A stretch of 64,000 bases of DNA from DATHYU01 sp033722675 (GCA_033722675.1 JAWVYO010000001.1:55946-119945), one strand, 5' to 3'; shown: positions 43,185 to 51,892, numbered from the stretch's first letter. Translations and numbers: made by a program. Notes: generated by a model not told the origin, from the letters alone.

Positions 43185-45340
43185 TCGTCGCCGAGGACCC
43201 GATCGGCCAGGAGCATGGACACGTCCTGCACCTTCACCGACTCACCGGCGCCGATCTCCTTCACGCCGTCGTCCATCATCACGTAGCAGAAGGGGCATCC
43301 GGTGGCCACGACGTCGGCGCCGGTGGCGACCGCCTCCTCCGAGCGTTCGATGTTCACCTTCTTGCCGGTGTGCTCCTCCACCCACATGCGGGCCCCGCCG
43401 GCACCGCAGCAGAACGACTTCGTGCCGTTGCGCGGCATCTCGACGAGGTCTGCGCCCGATGCCTCGACCACCGAGCGGGGAGCGACGAACACGTCGTTGT
43501 GGCGGCCCAGGTAGCAGGGGTCGTGGAACGTCACGCGCTCGTCGGCCGGGCCGTTCTTCGGGGTGATCCGGCCCTCCTCGACGAGATCCATGAGCAGCTG
43601 GCTGTGGTGGACGACCTCGTAGTCGCCGCCGAACTGCGGATACTCGTTCGCCAGGGTGTTGAAGCAGTGGGGGCACTGCGTCACGATCTTGCGGACCCCG
43701 ACGTCGTTCAGGGTCTCGATGTTCTGCAGAGCGAGGCCCTGGAAGACGAACTCGTTGCCGGACCGACGGGCCGGGTCGCCCGTGCACAGCTCCATCGGCC
43801 CCAGGATGGCGAAGTCGACCCCCGCCTCGTGGAGGAGCCGGGCGGTGGAGATCGTCACCTTCTGGTTGCGGTCGTCGAAGGACCCGGCACAGCCGACCCA
43901 GTAGAGGTACTCGGCGGTCACGCCCGGCTCGCCGAGCACCTTCACCGGGAAGTCGACCTTGTCGGTCCACGCGGCCCGCTCCTGGTTGTTCATCCCGTAG
44001 GGGTTCGAGGAGTTCTCGAGGCTCAGATAGGTCTGGCCGAGCTGGCTCGGGAAGTCGGACTCCATGAGCGACTTGTACCGGCGCATCTCGAGGATCTTGT
44101 CGAGAATGTCGATGTTCACCGGACAGATGTCGTTGCAGGCCCGGCACGACGTGCACGCCCACAGCTCCTCGGCCGTGACCCGCTCGAACACCGAGTCCGC
44201 CGACACCGTGATCGCCGCGTCGACGCCCACCGGCGGCGAGACGGGCGGCGAGGCCGTCCGGCCGGCCACCTCGCCCAGCTTCAGGACGATCTCACGCGGA
44301 TCGAGGGGCTTCCCGGTGTGGTTCGCCGGGCACACCGACGTGCACCGGCCGCAGATCGTGCAGGCGTCGGTGTCGAGGAGGTCCTTCCACGTGAACTCGG
44401 AGACGAGGTTGGCGCCGACCGTCTCGATGTCCTCGGCCTCCATGAGGTTCGGCATCGGACGCATGGCGCCCTTCGGACGGTCCCGCACGGACAGGGCCAT
44501 GTTCGCCGGCGAGGTGATCATGTGACGCAGCTTCGTGGTCGGGAGCACGACGAGGAACGCGACGAACGACACCGCGTGCGCCGCCCACAACGCCCGGTGG
44601 GTCTCGACGGCGATCGACTCGGGAACGAGATACGAGAGCGGGTAGCCGACGAAGGACCAGACCTCGAAGTCGGGGCGGCCGAAGACGGCGATCCGGGCGG
44701 CCTCGACGGCGATGCCGGTGATGCCGATCGCGGCGAGGATCCCGATCGTCCATGCGTCCTCGGGCCGCGTCTTCGTACGGATCCGCCAGGGGCGGAGTCC
44801 CCACCGCCGCAGGGCCGCCCACGCCAGTCCGACGAGGAAGATCACGGCGAAGGCGTCGAGGACCGCCGAGTAGCCCTGGTAGAAGCCTCCCTCGAGGAAC
44901 TTCAGGTTGTTGGGGAGGAGGTGGTCGATCTCGAGCGTCACGGTGCCGGCGAACAGCACGAGGAAGCCCGTGTAGATCATCGTGTGCATGAGGCCGGCCG
45001 ATCGATCCTCGGCGACGGTCCGCATCGAGACGCCCCGCCAGAACTGGTACAGCCGGTCGACCCACCGGCCGGTTCGCCGGTCGGGAGCGCCCCGCTCCCA
45101 GTTCTTCGCCCGCAGCGCGAAGAAGTAGGCGGTGACCCCCACGCCCCCGGCGACGCCGAAGTAGAAGATCGACACGAGCGCCGGCGGCACGTTCGAGAAG
45201 ATCGCCCGGCCGACCGCGGGGTGGGCCTCGTCGGGGACGGTCCCGAGCCACCAGAGGAACAGCACCGAGATCGGGGCGATCACGACGAGGGCGAAGAGCA
45301 GTCCCGAGGCCGTGATCCGTCGTCCCCCGTCGCCCTCCAT
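43181..45340 (-). CDS. Membrane iron-sulfur reductase, HdrD/EtfD-like
   Basis: This 719-residue protein combines about six N-terminal helices (cytochrome b-like, residues 10-310) with two [4Fe-4S] motifs, '[12 protein letters not shown]' and '[12 protein letters not shown]', and two C-terminal CCG domains ('VGCAGSFDD', 'CTGDPARR', '[11 protein letters not shown]', 'SFCCGAGG'). The same architecture is found in mycobacterial EtfD, which passes electrons from electron-transfer flavoprotein to the quinone pool during fatty-acid oxidation. That role fits the FadE, IcmF and crotonase genes in this window. The ATG at 45340 follows GAGGAGG. Confidence 0.92.
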   Translation of the reverse strand: MEGDGGRRITASGLLFALVVIAPISVLFLWWLGTVPDEAHPAVGRAIFSNVPPALVSIFYFGVAGGVGVTAYFFALRAKNWERGAPDRRTGRWVDRLYQFWRGVSMRTVAEDRSAGLMHTMIYTGFLVLFAGTVTLEIDHLLPNNLKFLEGGFYQGYSAVLDAFAVIFLVGLAWAALRRWGLRPWRIRTKTRPEDAWTIGILAAIGITGIAVEAARIAVFGRPDFEVWSFVGYPLSYLVPESIAVETHRALWAAHAVSFVAFLVVLPTTKLRHMITSPANMALSVRDRPKGAMRPMPNLMEAEDIETVGANLVSEFTWKDLLDTDACTICGRCTSVCPANHTGKPLDPREIVLKLGEVAGRTASPPVSPPVGVDAAITVSADSVFERVTAEELWACTSCRACNDICPVNIDILDKILEMRRYKSLMESDFPSQLGQTYLSLENSSNPYGMNNQERAAWTDKVDFPVKVLGEPGVTAEYLYWVGCAGSFDDRNQKVTISTARLLHEAGVDFAILGPMELCTGDPARRSGNEFVFQGLALQNIETLNDVGVRKIVTQCPHCFNTLANEYPQFGGDYEVVHHSQLLMDLVEEGRITPKNGPADERVTFHDPCYLGRHNDVFVAPRSVVEASGADLVEMPRNGTKSFCCGAGGARMWVEEHTGKKVNIERSEEAVATGADVVATGCPFCYVMMDDGVKEIGAGESVKVQDVSMLLADRVLGDD

Positions 45341-45441
45341 GGTCCTCCTCGCGCTCGTTGGCGGGAGTGTACCGAGCCGGTCGACCGCCTCCGACGGCCG
45401 CCGCGAGTCGTCCGCTGGAGGTGCGCGACCGGGACGACCAC

Positions 45442-45447
45442 TAGGTT
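45442..45447 (+). promoter_or_regulatory. Leaderless-type -10 element for the alcohol dehydrogenase gene
   Basis: TAGGTT is followed by 8 nt and the ATG at 45456. Confidence 0.4.
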
Positions 45448-45455
45448 CGACGTCC

Positions 45456-46556
45456 ATGCCCGTCATCCGTGCCGCCGTCCACCGTTCCGTCGGTGGGCCC
45501 CTCGCCGTCGAAACGGTGGAGCTCGCCCATCCGATGCCCGACGAGCTCCGGATCGAGGTCGAGGCGGTGGCGGTCTGCCACTCCGACGTCGCGTTCCTCG
45601 ACGGCGACTGGCCCGCCGATCTCCCGGCCGTGTGGGGACACGAGGCCGCCGGGACCGTGGTGGAGGTCGGTGACGGCGTGACCGCCGTCGGTGTCGGCGA
45701 CCGGGTGACGATCACCTCCATCCGGGCGTGCGGGGCGTGCCGCAACTGCCGGGCCGGTCTCTCCGTGGCGTGCACGACGGTCCATCCCCGCGACGAGCGA
45801 ACGCCGCTGCACACGACGTCGGGCGAACCGCTCACCTGGGGACTGCGGATGGCCGCCTTCGCCGAACAGGTGATCGTCCACGAGTCCCAGGTCTCGGTGG
45901 TGCCGGCCGACATGCCGGCGCCCTCCGCCGCGCTCCTCGGATGCGGTGTCATCTCGGGGTACTGCGCCGTGACGAACACGGCGGCCGTCGAGCCCGGGGC
46001 CTCGGTGGTGGTCGTCGGGACGGGGGGCGTGGGCATCCACACCGTCCAGGGCGCCGCCCACGCAGGGGCGGGGCCGATCGTCGCCGTCGACCTCGACGAG
46101 GAGAAGCGGTCACTGGCCCTCCGGCTCGGCGCCACCGATGCGGTGGATCCCCGCGACGACGCGCCGGGAGCCGTCGCCGCTGCCACGGGCGGACGGATGG
46201 CCGACTACGTGTTCGTCACCACCGGAGCGCCCGCCGCCTTCGAGGGGGCCATCGACCTCGTCGCTCCCGGCGGCGCGCTCGTCGTGGTCGGCATGCCCCC
46301 GACGGGGGTCGACCTCCGGGTGGACGCCGGGACCTTCGCGGGACTCAACCAGCGAATCCTCGGGTCGAAGCTCGGCGGGACGACGGTCGCCACCGACATC
46401 CCGGCACTCGTCCGGAGATACGCCGACGGTGAACTGGAACTCGACGGGCTCGTGACCGCCACCTACCCCCTCGAGGGCATCGCCGACGCCGTCGCCGATT
46501 CCCGCCGGGGGCACACGGTCCGGGCGGTGGTCGTCATGGACGGGGACGCGGCGTGA
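45456..46556 (+). CDS. Zinc-dependent alcohol dehydrogenase (MDR family)
   Basis: This 366-residue medium-chain dehydrogenase has catalytic zinc ligands Cys in 'VCHSDVAF' and His in 'GHEAAG', the structural zinc site '[15 protein letters not shown]', and the NAD fold '[15 protein letters not shown]'. It resembles class III and mycothiol-linked alcohol dehydrogenases that oxidise alcohols or thiol-aldehyde adducts. It overlaps the following enolase-superfamily gene by 4 bases (GTGA), so the two enzymes may act in one small pathway on a sugar acid or polyol. Confidence 0.92.
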   Translation: MPVIRAAVHRSVGGPLAVETVELAHPMPDELRIEVEAVAVCHSDVAFLDGDWPADLPAVWGHEAAGTVVEVGDGVTAVGVGDRVTITSIRACGACRNCRAGLSVACTTVHPRDERTPLHTTSGEPLTWGLRMAAFAEQVIVHESQVSVVPADMPAPSAALLGCGVISGYCAVTNTAAVEPGASVVVVGTGGVGIHTVQGAAHAGAGPIVAVDLDEEKRSLALRLGATDAVDPRDDAPGAVAAATGGRMADYVFVTTGAPAAFEGAIDLVAPGGALVVVGMPPTGVDLRVDAGTFAGLNQRILGSKLGGTTVATDIPALVRRYADGELELDGLVTATYPLEGIADAVADSRRGHTVRAVVVMDGDAA

Positions 46557-47758
46557 GGATCGCCGAGATCGAGACGTTCACCGTCGCCAACCCGCCGCCG
46601 TCGTTCGGCGGACCCTTCTTCGTCTTCGTCAAGCTGGTGACCGACGACGGCGTCGTCGGCTACGGGGAGGCGTATGCGGGCAGCTTCCGTCCCCGGGTGG
46701 TCGAGGCGATGCTCCACGACGTCGCCGACCGGCACCTCGTCGGCCACAGCCCCTTCGACGTCGAGCGGTTCTGGCGCAGTGCCTACGGCCGGGGGTTCAC
46801 GCTCCGCCCCGACGTGTCGCTCCAGGGCGTGATGAGCGCCTTGGAGATCGCGTGCTGGGACATCGTCGGCAAGGCGGTGGACCAGCCGATCCACCGGCTG
46901 ATCGGCGGACGGGTGCACGAGCGCCTCCGCAGCTACACCTACCTGTACCCGGAGCCCGGCGACCGCACCGACGTGTACGCCGACCCGGACCTCGCCGCCG
47001 AGCGGGCGGCCGAGGAGGTGGCCCGCGGGTTCACCGCCGTGAAGTTCGACCCCGTGGGCCCCTACACGGTGATGGGTGGGCATCAGCCGTCACTCCACCG
47101 CATCGACCTCACGGTCCGGTTCATGGAGGCCCTCCGCGAGGCGGTGGGGTCACAGGCGGATCTCCTCGTCGGGACCCACGGCCAGTTCACCTCCTCGGGA
47201 GCCCTGCGACTGGCCCGGCGACTGGAGCCCTACGACCCGCTCTGGTTCGAGGAACCCACCCCTCCCGACGACGTCGCCGGCATGGCCCGTGTCGCCCACG
47301 GCACCTCGATCCCCGTCGCCACCGGCGAGCGCCTCACCACGAAGGTCGAGTTCGCCCGCGTCCTCGAGGCGGGCGCGGCGACGATCCTCCAGTTCAACCT
47401 GGGTCGTGTCGGCGGGATCCTCGAGGCGAAGAAGGTCGCCGCCCTGGCCGAGGCGTACGGCGCCCAGGTCGCCCCCCACCTCTACTGCGGCCCCATCGTC
47501 GGCGCCGCCAACGTCCAGATCGCCGCCGCGTCACCGAACTTCCTGATACTCGAGAGCATCCGTGACTGGTCGGGCTTCCACGCCGACCTGTTGGACCCGC
47601 CGATGCGGTGGGAGGACGGCTCCGTGATCCCGCCCGACGGGCCCGGGCTCGGCGTGTCCCTCGACGAGGACGTCGCCCGGGCCAACCCCTACGACGGCGA
47701 CGCCCTCCACCTGGAGATGGCCGAGCGCCCCATCGACGAAGCCGACCCGCCGGGCTGA
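46553..47758 (+). CDS. Mandelate racemase/muconate lactonizing enzyme family protein
   Basis: This 401-residue enolase-superfamily protein has a capping domain with 'GVVGYGEAYAG' and a barrel with 'FTAVKFDP' (Lys region), 'LWFEEPTPPDD' (metal Glu), 'VATGERL' (metal Glu) and 'APHLYCGPI' (His). The usual first metal ligand at the end of strand 3, Asp in DxN or DxH, reads 'VGTHGQF', so Thr or His replaces it. The protein is likely a sugar-acid dehydratase or racemase, perhaps of the galactonate or mannonate type. It starts at GTG 46553, overlapping the dehydrogenase gene. The substrate is not assignable. Confidence 0.9.
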   Translation: MRIAEIETFTVANPPPSFGGPFFVFVKLVTDDGVVGYGEAYAGSFRPRVVEAMLHDVADRHLVGHSPFDVERFWRSAYGRGFTLRPDVSLQGVMSALEIACWDIVGKAVDQPIHRLIGGRVHERLRSYTYLYPEPGDRTDVYADPDLAAERAAEEVARGFTAVKFDPVGPYTVMGGHQPSLHRIDLTVRFMEALREAVGSQADLLVGTHGQFTSSGALRLARRLEPYDPLWFEEPTPPDDVAGMARVAHGTSIPVATGERLTTKVEFARVLEAGAATILQFNLGRVGGILEAKKVAALAEAYGAQVAPHLYCGPIVGAANVQIAAASPNFLILESIRDWSGFHADLLDPPMRWEDGSVIPPDGPGLGVSLDEDVARANPYDGDALHLEMAERPIDEADPPG

Positions 47759-47907
47759 CCGACCGGGTTCGGGGGCGCCTCCCTTCGACCCAGACGCGGC
47801 GGCAGCAGGCAGCACGCCAAACCCGCGCATCAGACCGACGTGACTCGGCCTCCGTGGCCCGGAACGGCCCGAGCGGCCCGGGCAGAGAGCACAGGACGGC
47901 CGCCGAT

Positions 47908-47984
47908 GGGGTTGGGGCCCCATCTGGCGGAGGAGGGCCGACCGGCGTCTGTTCGGCGGCGTCAGCCGCCGAAGTCGGCCCGGG
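47908..47984 (+). repeat. Dispersed structured repeat, copy A
   Basis: This copy shares with 63895-63969 (inverted) the 14-mer GGGGTTGGGGCCCC, a variable 12-13 nt linker ending in GGAGGA, and a structured part at 47935-47981. That part consists of an outer stem GGGCCGAC/GTCGGCCC, a 5'-side bulge CGGCGTCTG, and an inner stem TTCGGCGGC/GCCGCCGAA with loop GTCA. Stems and bulge are identical in both copies; the loop and linker differ. It resembles an intergenic palindromic element or a structured RNA; no mobile-element gene accompanies it. Confidence 0.75.
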
Positions 47985-48002
47985 CAGACAGCAGGGCCGG
48001 AG

Positions 48003-48020
48003 CGGGGTGAGAAACCCCCG
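48003..48020 (-). terminator. Possible terminator hairpin after pspA
   Basis: Arms CGGGGT and ACCCCCG pair with one bulged base around a GAGAA loop, directly beyond the pspA stop. No T-run follows on the minus strand. The call is weak. Confidence 0.35.
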
Positions 48021-48022
48021 GG

Positions 48023-48745
48023 CTACCCCTCGATGCCGAGTTCGGCCTTGAGTTCGGCGAGCTTGGCGTCGGCCTGGGCCATCGACACGGCCTCGCGGAG
48101 TTCCAGCTCGGCGCCGTCGGGGGTGGCCTCCCGCAGTTCCGCCTTGGCCATCGCCTGGGCGGTGCGCTGTTCGATCTTCTCCTCGACCTTGTCGAGGGAG
48201 ACGGACTCGTCGTCCATCGTCGCGGAGATCGACTCGACCGCCTTGTTCACGGACTCCTGCATCTTCGCCTGCTGGAGCGATCCGAGGAGTTCCATCCGCT
48301 TGGCGGCCAGCTCCTGGAGGCGCATGGCGTTCTGCTGCACCGCCGACTTGGCGTTCTCGGCCTGGGTGGCGGCGGTCTCGTACTGCGCCTTCAGCGAGTT
48401 GAGGTTGTTCTCCGAGGCCTGGAGCTTCATCGCCAGGCCCTGGGCGGTCTTCGTCCACTTGTCGACCGCCGCGGCGTCGCCGGAGCCCTGGGCCTCCTGG
48501 GCCTTCATGAGGGCCTGCTTGGCCATCTCACGGGCCTCCCCGACGTCGTCGGCGGCCCGCTCGATCTTGCTCTCGAGCTGGGTGCGGTGGGCCACGACCT
48601 TGGCGGCCTGGTTCCGCAGCTCCTGGTCACGCTTGCGAGCCTCCGAGATCGCCTGCTCGATCTCGATCTCGGGGTCCATCGCCGCTTCCGTCCTGACACG
48701 GAACAGCGTCTTGAGGTAGTTCCAGACTCGCTTCAGAAAGCCCAT
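48023..48745 (-). CDS. pspA: PspA/IM30 (Vipp1) family membrane-stress protein
   Basis: This 240-residue, almost entirely helical protein begins with the amphipathic 'FLKRVWNYLKTLF' and continues as a long coiled coil ('AAKVVAHRTQLESKIERAADDVGEA' spans part of it). This is the ESCRT-III-like PspA/IM30 fold that oligomerises on damaged or stressed membranes. Its length matches the family. It lies 71 bp downstream of the TPM-domain gene on the same strand and may form a unit with it. No PspF or PspC homologue is nearby, as expected for actinobacteria. Confidence 0.93.
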   Translation of the reverse strand: MGFLKRVWNYLKTLFRVRTEAAMDPEIEIEQAISEARKRDQELRNQAAKVVAHRTQLESKIERAADDVGEAREMAKQALMKAQEAQGSGDAAAVDKWTKTAQGLAMKLQASENNLNSLKAQYETAATQAENAKSAVQQNAMRLQELAAKRMELLGSLQQAKMQESVNKAVESISATMDDESVSLDKVEEKIEQRTAQAMAKAELREATPDGAELELREAVSMAQADAKLAELKAELGIEG

Positions 48746-48816
48746 GGTGGTTCGCCCTCTCTCGGTGGTGGGGAGAAGCCGATGCTAGATGGTCGGAGCA
48801 CCCATCGTGACGCCGG

Positions 48817-50082
48817 TCAGCGGCGCCGGCCCCGCGACCGCCCGGTCCGGCCCCGCGTCCGTTTCGTCGATCCCGACGAGGGCCGGCTGCGTCCGCCGGT
48901 CCGTCGGCCGGCCGATCGGCCTCCCCAGTCGTAGGAGCGACCCGACGCCATGCCGCCGACGAGGACGGAGAGGGCGCCTCCGAGATCGAACCCGCCGCCG
49001 CCGTGGGAGCGGGGGGCCCGGGGTGCGGGGACGTTCTGGCCGCCCACGGTGATCATGCGTGGTTCGGCGCGCTCCCCCTTGCGCAGGAGGTCGGCGTCAC
49101 GCCGGCAGACCCGCACCGTCTTGGTGCCGGCGGGCGTCGTCACCTCGGCGTCCTCGAAGGGCCCGCGAGGGGTGGGGTCGAAGAAGCACGAGGCTCGTTC
49201 GGCGGGCTCGGGCTTCGGCGGGGGCTCGTCGCCCCGGGCGATGGCGGTGGCCGCCGCCAGCTGCCACTGCGCCTCGTCGAGACGGTCGCCGATCGACTCG
49301 AGGTCCCGGAGGTCGGTTGCGTACTCGTAGGCCTCCATGGCCTCCGTGTAGGTACGGCCCGCCGCCTCGAGGTGGACGTTGTCCTCTTCGGGCGCAGAGA
49401 GCTGCACCTCGTCGGTGATCTCGAGGATCGTGTTGGCCATGGCGTCCAGTTGCGTCTTGATCTCGGTGCGGGCCTCCTCGAGGTGCCCGCGGGCCCGCCG
49501 CTCCGAGTTCTTGCGCTGCGAGCGGACGATGAGGAACACGACGAGCCCGATCACCCCGAGGACGACGAGCAGCACGATGAAGCCGCCCCCGCCGCCGTCT
49601 GCGTCGGCCGCGTCACCACCGCCCGACGAGCCGGTGAGTACGTCGACGACGGCGGTGACGTAGGCGAGGTCGGCGGTCCCGGGCGGGCCCGATGCGTTGC
49701 CCGCCGCCTCGAAACCCTCGTCGAGCGCGCGGGCCCTGGTCGCCTCGCCGAAGACGTCGCTGACGAGGGCCTCCTGGGAACCCGAGAGGACGAGCACCGT
49801 GCCGCCCCCCGACAGCTCGTCGAGGACCGCGTCGCCGAACGTGGTCGCCCCGCCGGTGGGGTCGTCGTCGAGGAGGACGACCACGAACCGGAGCCCGGCG
49901 TTGCCGGCTCGGGCCACCTGGTTCGAGAGCTGGGTGGTGTAGGAGGCGGCGCCGATCCCGGGATCCACGTACAGGCCGTCCCGCACCGCCCGGTCGACGA
50001 TCTGGTCGGTGGTCTGGGCCCCGGCGGGTACGGCGACGAGGACGACGAGGGCCAGCGCGAGGACGAGGCGTCGGACGATCAT
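48817..50082 (-). CDS. TPM-domain membrane protein with Arg/Gly-rich tail
   Basis: This 421-residue protein has a signal peptide ('LALALVVLVAVPAGAQ'), an extracytoplasmic TPM (YgcG-like) domain at about 30-150 with 'LRFVVVLLDDD', a Gly-rich spacer, one transmembrane helix at about 175-195 ('FIVLLVVLGVIGLVVFLIV'), a helical cytoplasmic part and a basic Arg/Gly/Ser tail. TPM proteins are linked to membrane quality control and often accompany PspA. The ATG overlaps the PRODH stop (ATGA), and a separate TACCAT box lies 6 nt before it, so it may be read both from the operon and alone. Confidence 0.88.
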   Translation of the reverse strand: MIVRRLVLALALVVLVAVPAGAQTTDQIVDRAVRDGLYVDPGIGAASYTTQLSNQVARAGNAGLRFVVVLLDDDPTGGATTFGDAVLDELSGGGTVLVLSGSQEALVSDVFGEATRARALDEGFEAAGNASGPPGTADLAYVTAVVDVLTGSSGGGDAADADGGGGGFIVLLVVLGVIGLVVFLIVRSQRKNSERRARGHLEEARTEIKTQLDAMANTILEITDEVQLSAPEEDNVHLEAAGRTYTEAMEAYEYATDLRDLESIGDRLDEAQWQLAAATAIARGDEPPPKPEPAERASCFFDPTPRGPFEDAEVTTPAGTKTVRVCRRDADLLRKGERAEPRMITVGGQNVPAPRAPRSHGGGGFDLGGALSVLVGGMASGRSYDWGGRSAGRRTGGRSRPSSGSTKRTRGRTGRSRGRRR

Positions 50083-51011
50083 CGGGGCATGGTAGGACCG
50101 GAGCGTCGGCCGACGAGGGCGCGCAGGAAGAACCAGAGATTCGCTGGTCGCTCGGCGATGCGGCGGGTGAGGTACGGGTACCAGGCGGTCCCGTAGGGCA
50201 CGTAGATCCGGACGGGATGACCGTCGGCGACCAGCGCCCGCTGGAGCGGCTCGCGCACGCCGTAGAGCATCTGGAACTCGTAGGGGGCCTCCCGGCCCTC
50301 GGACAGCTCGACCGCCAGGTCGATCCGCTCCCCGTCGTGGGTGGCGATCGCCGGCCGGACGCCGGGCCAGGCCATGAGGTCCCGCAGGAGCCGATCGAAG
50401 GCCGCGTCGACGCGGGATCGCCGCTGGAAGGCCACGTCGGCGTCCTCGTCGTAGGCGCCCTTGCAGAGCCTGAGATGGCCGCCGAGCGGGGCGACGCGGG
50501 CGAGGTCTGCGGTGGTCCGCCGGAGGTACGCCTGGAGGGCCAGGCCGAGGTTGCCGTGCACCGCCTGCGCGGCCTCGTACAGCTCGATGGTGCGCTCGGT
50601 GTGGCGGCTCTCCTCCATGTCGATGGTCACGGTCCGGCCCACGTCGGCCGCCCTCGCCGCGATGCGGTCGAGGCCGTCGGCGGCGAGGTCGTCGTCGAGA
50701 CCGAGACCGAGCTGCGTCAGCTTGATCGAGATGTTGGCGTCGAGGCCTTCGGCCTCGATCCGATCGAGACAGGCCAGGTAGTCGTCGCGGGCACGCACGG
50801 CGAGGTCGGGGTCTGCGACGTGCTCGCCGAGGTGGTCGAGGGACACCGTGAAACCGGCGTCCTGGAGGCGGCGGGCGGCGGCCACCGCGTCGTCGAGGTG
50901 CTCGCCGGCGACGAACCGGAGGGCGAGCCGGCGACCGATCGACGACGTGAAGAGACGCCGCACCCATCCCCACCGGGTCACCGCGAGGACCAGCCTCCCG
51001 AGCAGACTCAC
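50079..51011 (-). CDS. Proline dehydrogenase (monofunctional)
   Basis: This 310-residue FAD enzyme oxidises proline to pyrroline-5-carboxylate. Family motifs are 'ISIKLTQLGLGLD', 'DMEESRHTERTIELYE', 'LCKGAYDED', 'IATHDGERI', 'EFQMLYGVRE' and the C-terminal 'YVPYGTAWYPYLTRRIAERPAN'. The length fits stand-alone PRODH, without the P5C dehydrogenase domain of PutA, and no P5C dehydrogenase lies nearby. It starts at GTG 51011, overlapping the proC stop (GTGA), so it is co-translated with the enzyme that runs the opposite reaction. Confidence 0.94.
   Translation of the reverse strand: MSLLGRLVLAVTRWGWVRRLFTSSIGRRLALRFVAGEHLDDAVAAARRLQDAGFTVSLDHLGEHVADPDLAVRARDDYLACLDRIEAEGLDANISIKLTQLGLGLDDDLAADGLDRIAARAADVGRTVTIDMEESRHTERTIELYEAAQAVHGNLGLALQAYLRRTTADLARVAPLGGHLRLCKGAYDEDADVAFQRRSRVDAAFDRLLRDLMAWPGVRPAIATHDGERIDLAVELSEGREAPYEFQMLYGVREPLQRALVADGHPVRIYVPYGTAWYPYLTRRIAERPANLWFFLRALVGRRSGPTMPR
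50089..50094 (-). promoter_or_regulatory. Leaderless -10 element for the TPM gene, inside PRODH
   Basis: On the minus strand TACCAT is followed by 6 nt and the ATG at 50082. It lies within the PRODH coding sequence, so it would be an internal promoter. Confidence 0.35.
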
Positions 51012-51829
51012 GACTCGTCGCGCGCCGCTTCGCCCAGTTCGCGAGCGCGGGCGGCGGCGGCTCGCACCGCGTCCTCGAGCAGGGCGCGGAACCCCTCTCC
51101 TTCCAGCACGTGCATGGCCGCGGCGGTCGTCCCCCCCGGGGAGGTGACCTGGGCGCGCAGCTTCTCGGGGCCGGCCTCGGCCGTCCCCATGAGCGCCCCC
51201 GAACCCTTGATGGTCTGCACGACGATCCGCTCGGCCGCCCACCGGGGGATGCCCTCCCGCGCCGCGGCCTCGGTGAGGGCTTCGGCGAGCAGGAACACGT
51301 AGGCGGGGCCGGTGCCCGACACGGCGGTGACGGCGTCGAGGTGGCGCTCGTCGAGGACGATGGTCTCGCCGACGGCACCGAGCACGCGGGAGGCAGCGGC
51401 CACGGCGTCGTCGTCGGCGTTGCGTCCCGCGGCGATCACCGTCACGCCCTGGGAGATCTGGGCCGGGGTGTTCGGCATGGCACGCACCACGGGGACGCCG
51501 TCGGCGAGGACCGCCTCGTAGACGGCACACGGGACGCCGGCGACCAGCGACAGCACGGCCTGGTCGGCCGTGACGGCCGACCCGACCTGGGCGAGGAGGG
51601 TCGCGACGTCGGAGGGCTTCACCGCCACCACCACCACGTCGGATCCCTCGACGGCCGCGGCGGCGTCCAGGGTCGTCGGGATCCCCGTGCGGTCCTCCAG
51701 CTCGGCGCGGCGTTCTTCGCGCCGGGTGGCCATCGTCAGCGAGGACGCCGGCCATCCCGCTCGGAGGAGCCCGCCGGCCAGGGCCTCGCCCATGGCGCCG
51801 GCGCCGAGGATCGCAACGGTCGGGTGCAT
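51008..51829 (-). CDS. proC: Pyrroline-5-carboxylate reductase
   Basis: This 273-residue enzyme reduces pyrroline-5-carboxylate to proline, the last step of proline synthesis. The NADPH fold begins 'AILGAGAMGEALAGGLL', followed by 'VRAMPNTPAQI', 'SGTGPAYVF' in the active site, and the conserved 'SPGGTT'. It starts at ATG 51829, 6 nt after a TACACT box, and is divergent from the CNNM/CBS gene. It is the first gene of an apparent operon with PRODH and TPM. Confidence 0.95.
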   Translation of the reverse strand: MHPTVAILGAGAMGEALAGGLLRAGWPASSLTMATRREERRAELEDRTGIPTTLDAAAAVEGSDVVVVAVKPSDVATLLAQVGSAVTADQAVLSLVAGVPCAVYEAVLADGVPVVRAMPNTPAQISQGVTVIAAGRNADDDAVAAASRVLGAVGETIVLDERHLDAVTAVSGTGPAYVFLLAEALTEAAAREGIPRWAAERIVVQTIKGSGALMGTAEAGPEKLRAQVTSPGGTTAAAMHVLEGEGFRALLEDAVRAAAARARELGEAARDES

Positions 51830-51835
51830 GCCACG

Positions 51836-51841
51836 AGTGTA
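51836..51841 (-). promoter_or_regulatory. Leaderless -10 element for proC
   Basis: On the minus strand TACACT is followed by 6 nt and the ATG at 51829. Confidence 0.5.
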
Positions 51842-51863
51842 CGACCCGCCGGCGGAGCGACGG

Positions 51864-51869
51864 TACGCT
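51864..51869 (+). promoter_or_regulatory. Possible -10 element for the CNNM/CBS gene
   Basis: TACGCT lies 29 nt before the ATG at 51893, leaving a short leader. It is about 25 bp from the divergent proC -10. Confidence 0.35.
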
Positions 51870-51892
51870 CCGGGCACCCACCTTGCGGAGTC

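Larger units (their letters stand above)
47759..48022. other. Intergenic region between convergent genes, rich in repeats
   Basis: This 264-bp gap has no credible gene. It contains the repeat element at 47908-47984, a short sequence present twice (GGCCCGGGCAGA followed by AGCA, at about 47875 and 47979), and a small hairpin at 48003-48020. The stretch GACTCGGCCT at about 47840 also recurs, inverted, at the right end of the window. Confidence 0.7.

Noticed and set aside
45378..45387. Perfect 10-bp palindrome CGGTCGACCG between the EtfD-like gene and the alcohol dehydrogenase gene.
   Set aside because: Short, GC-rich palindromes of this sort are common in such DNA, and no second copy or regulator gene is nearby.
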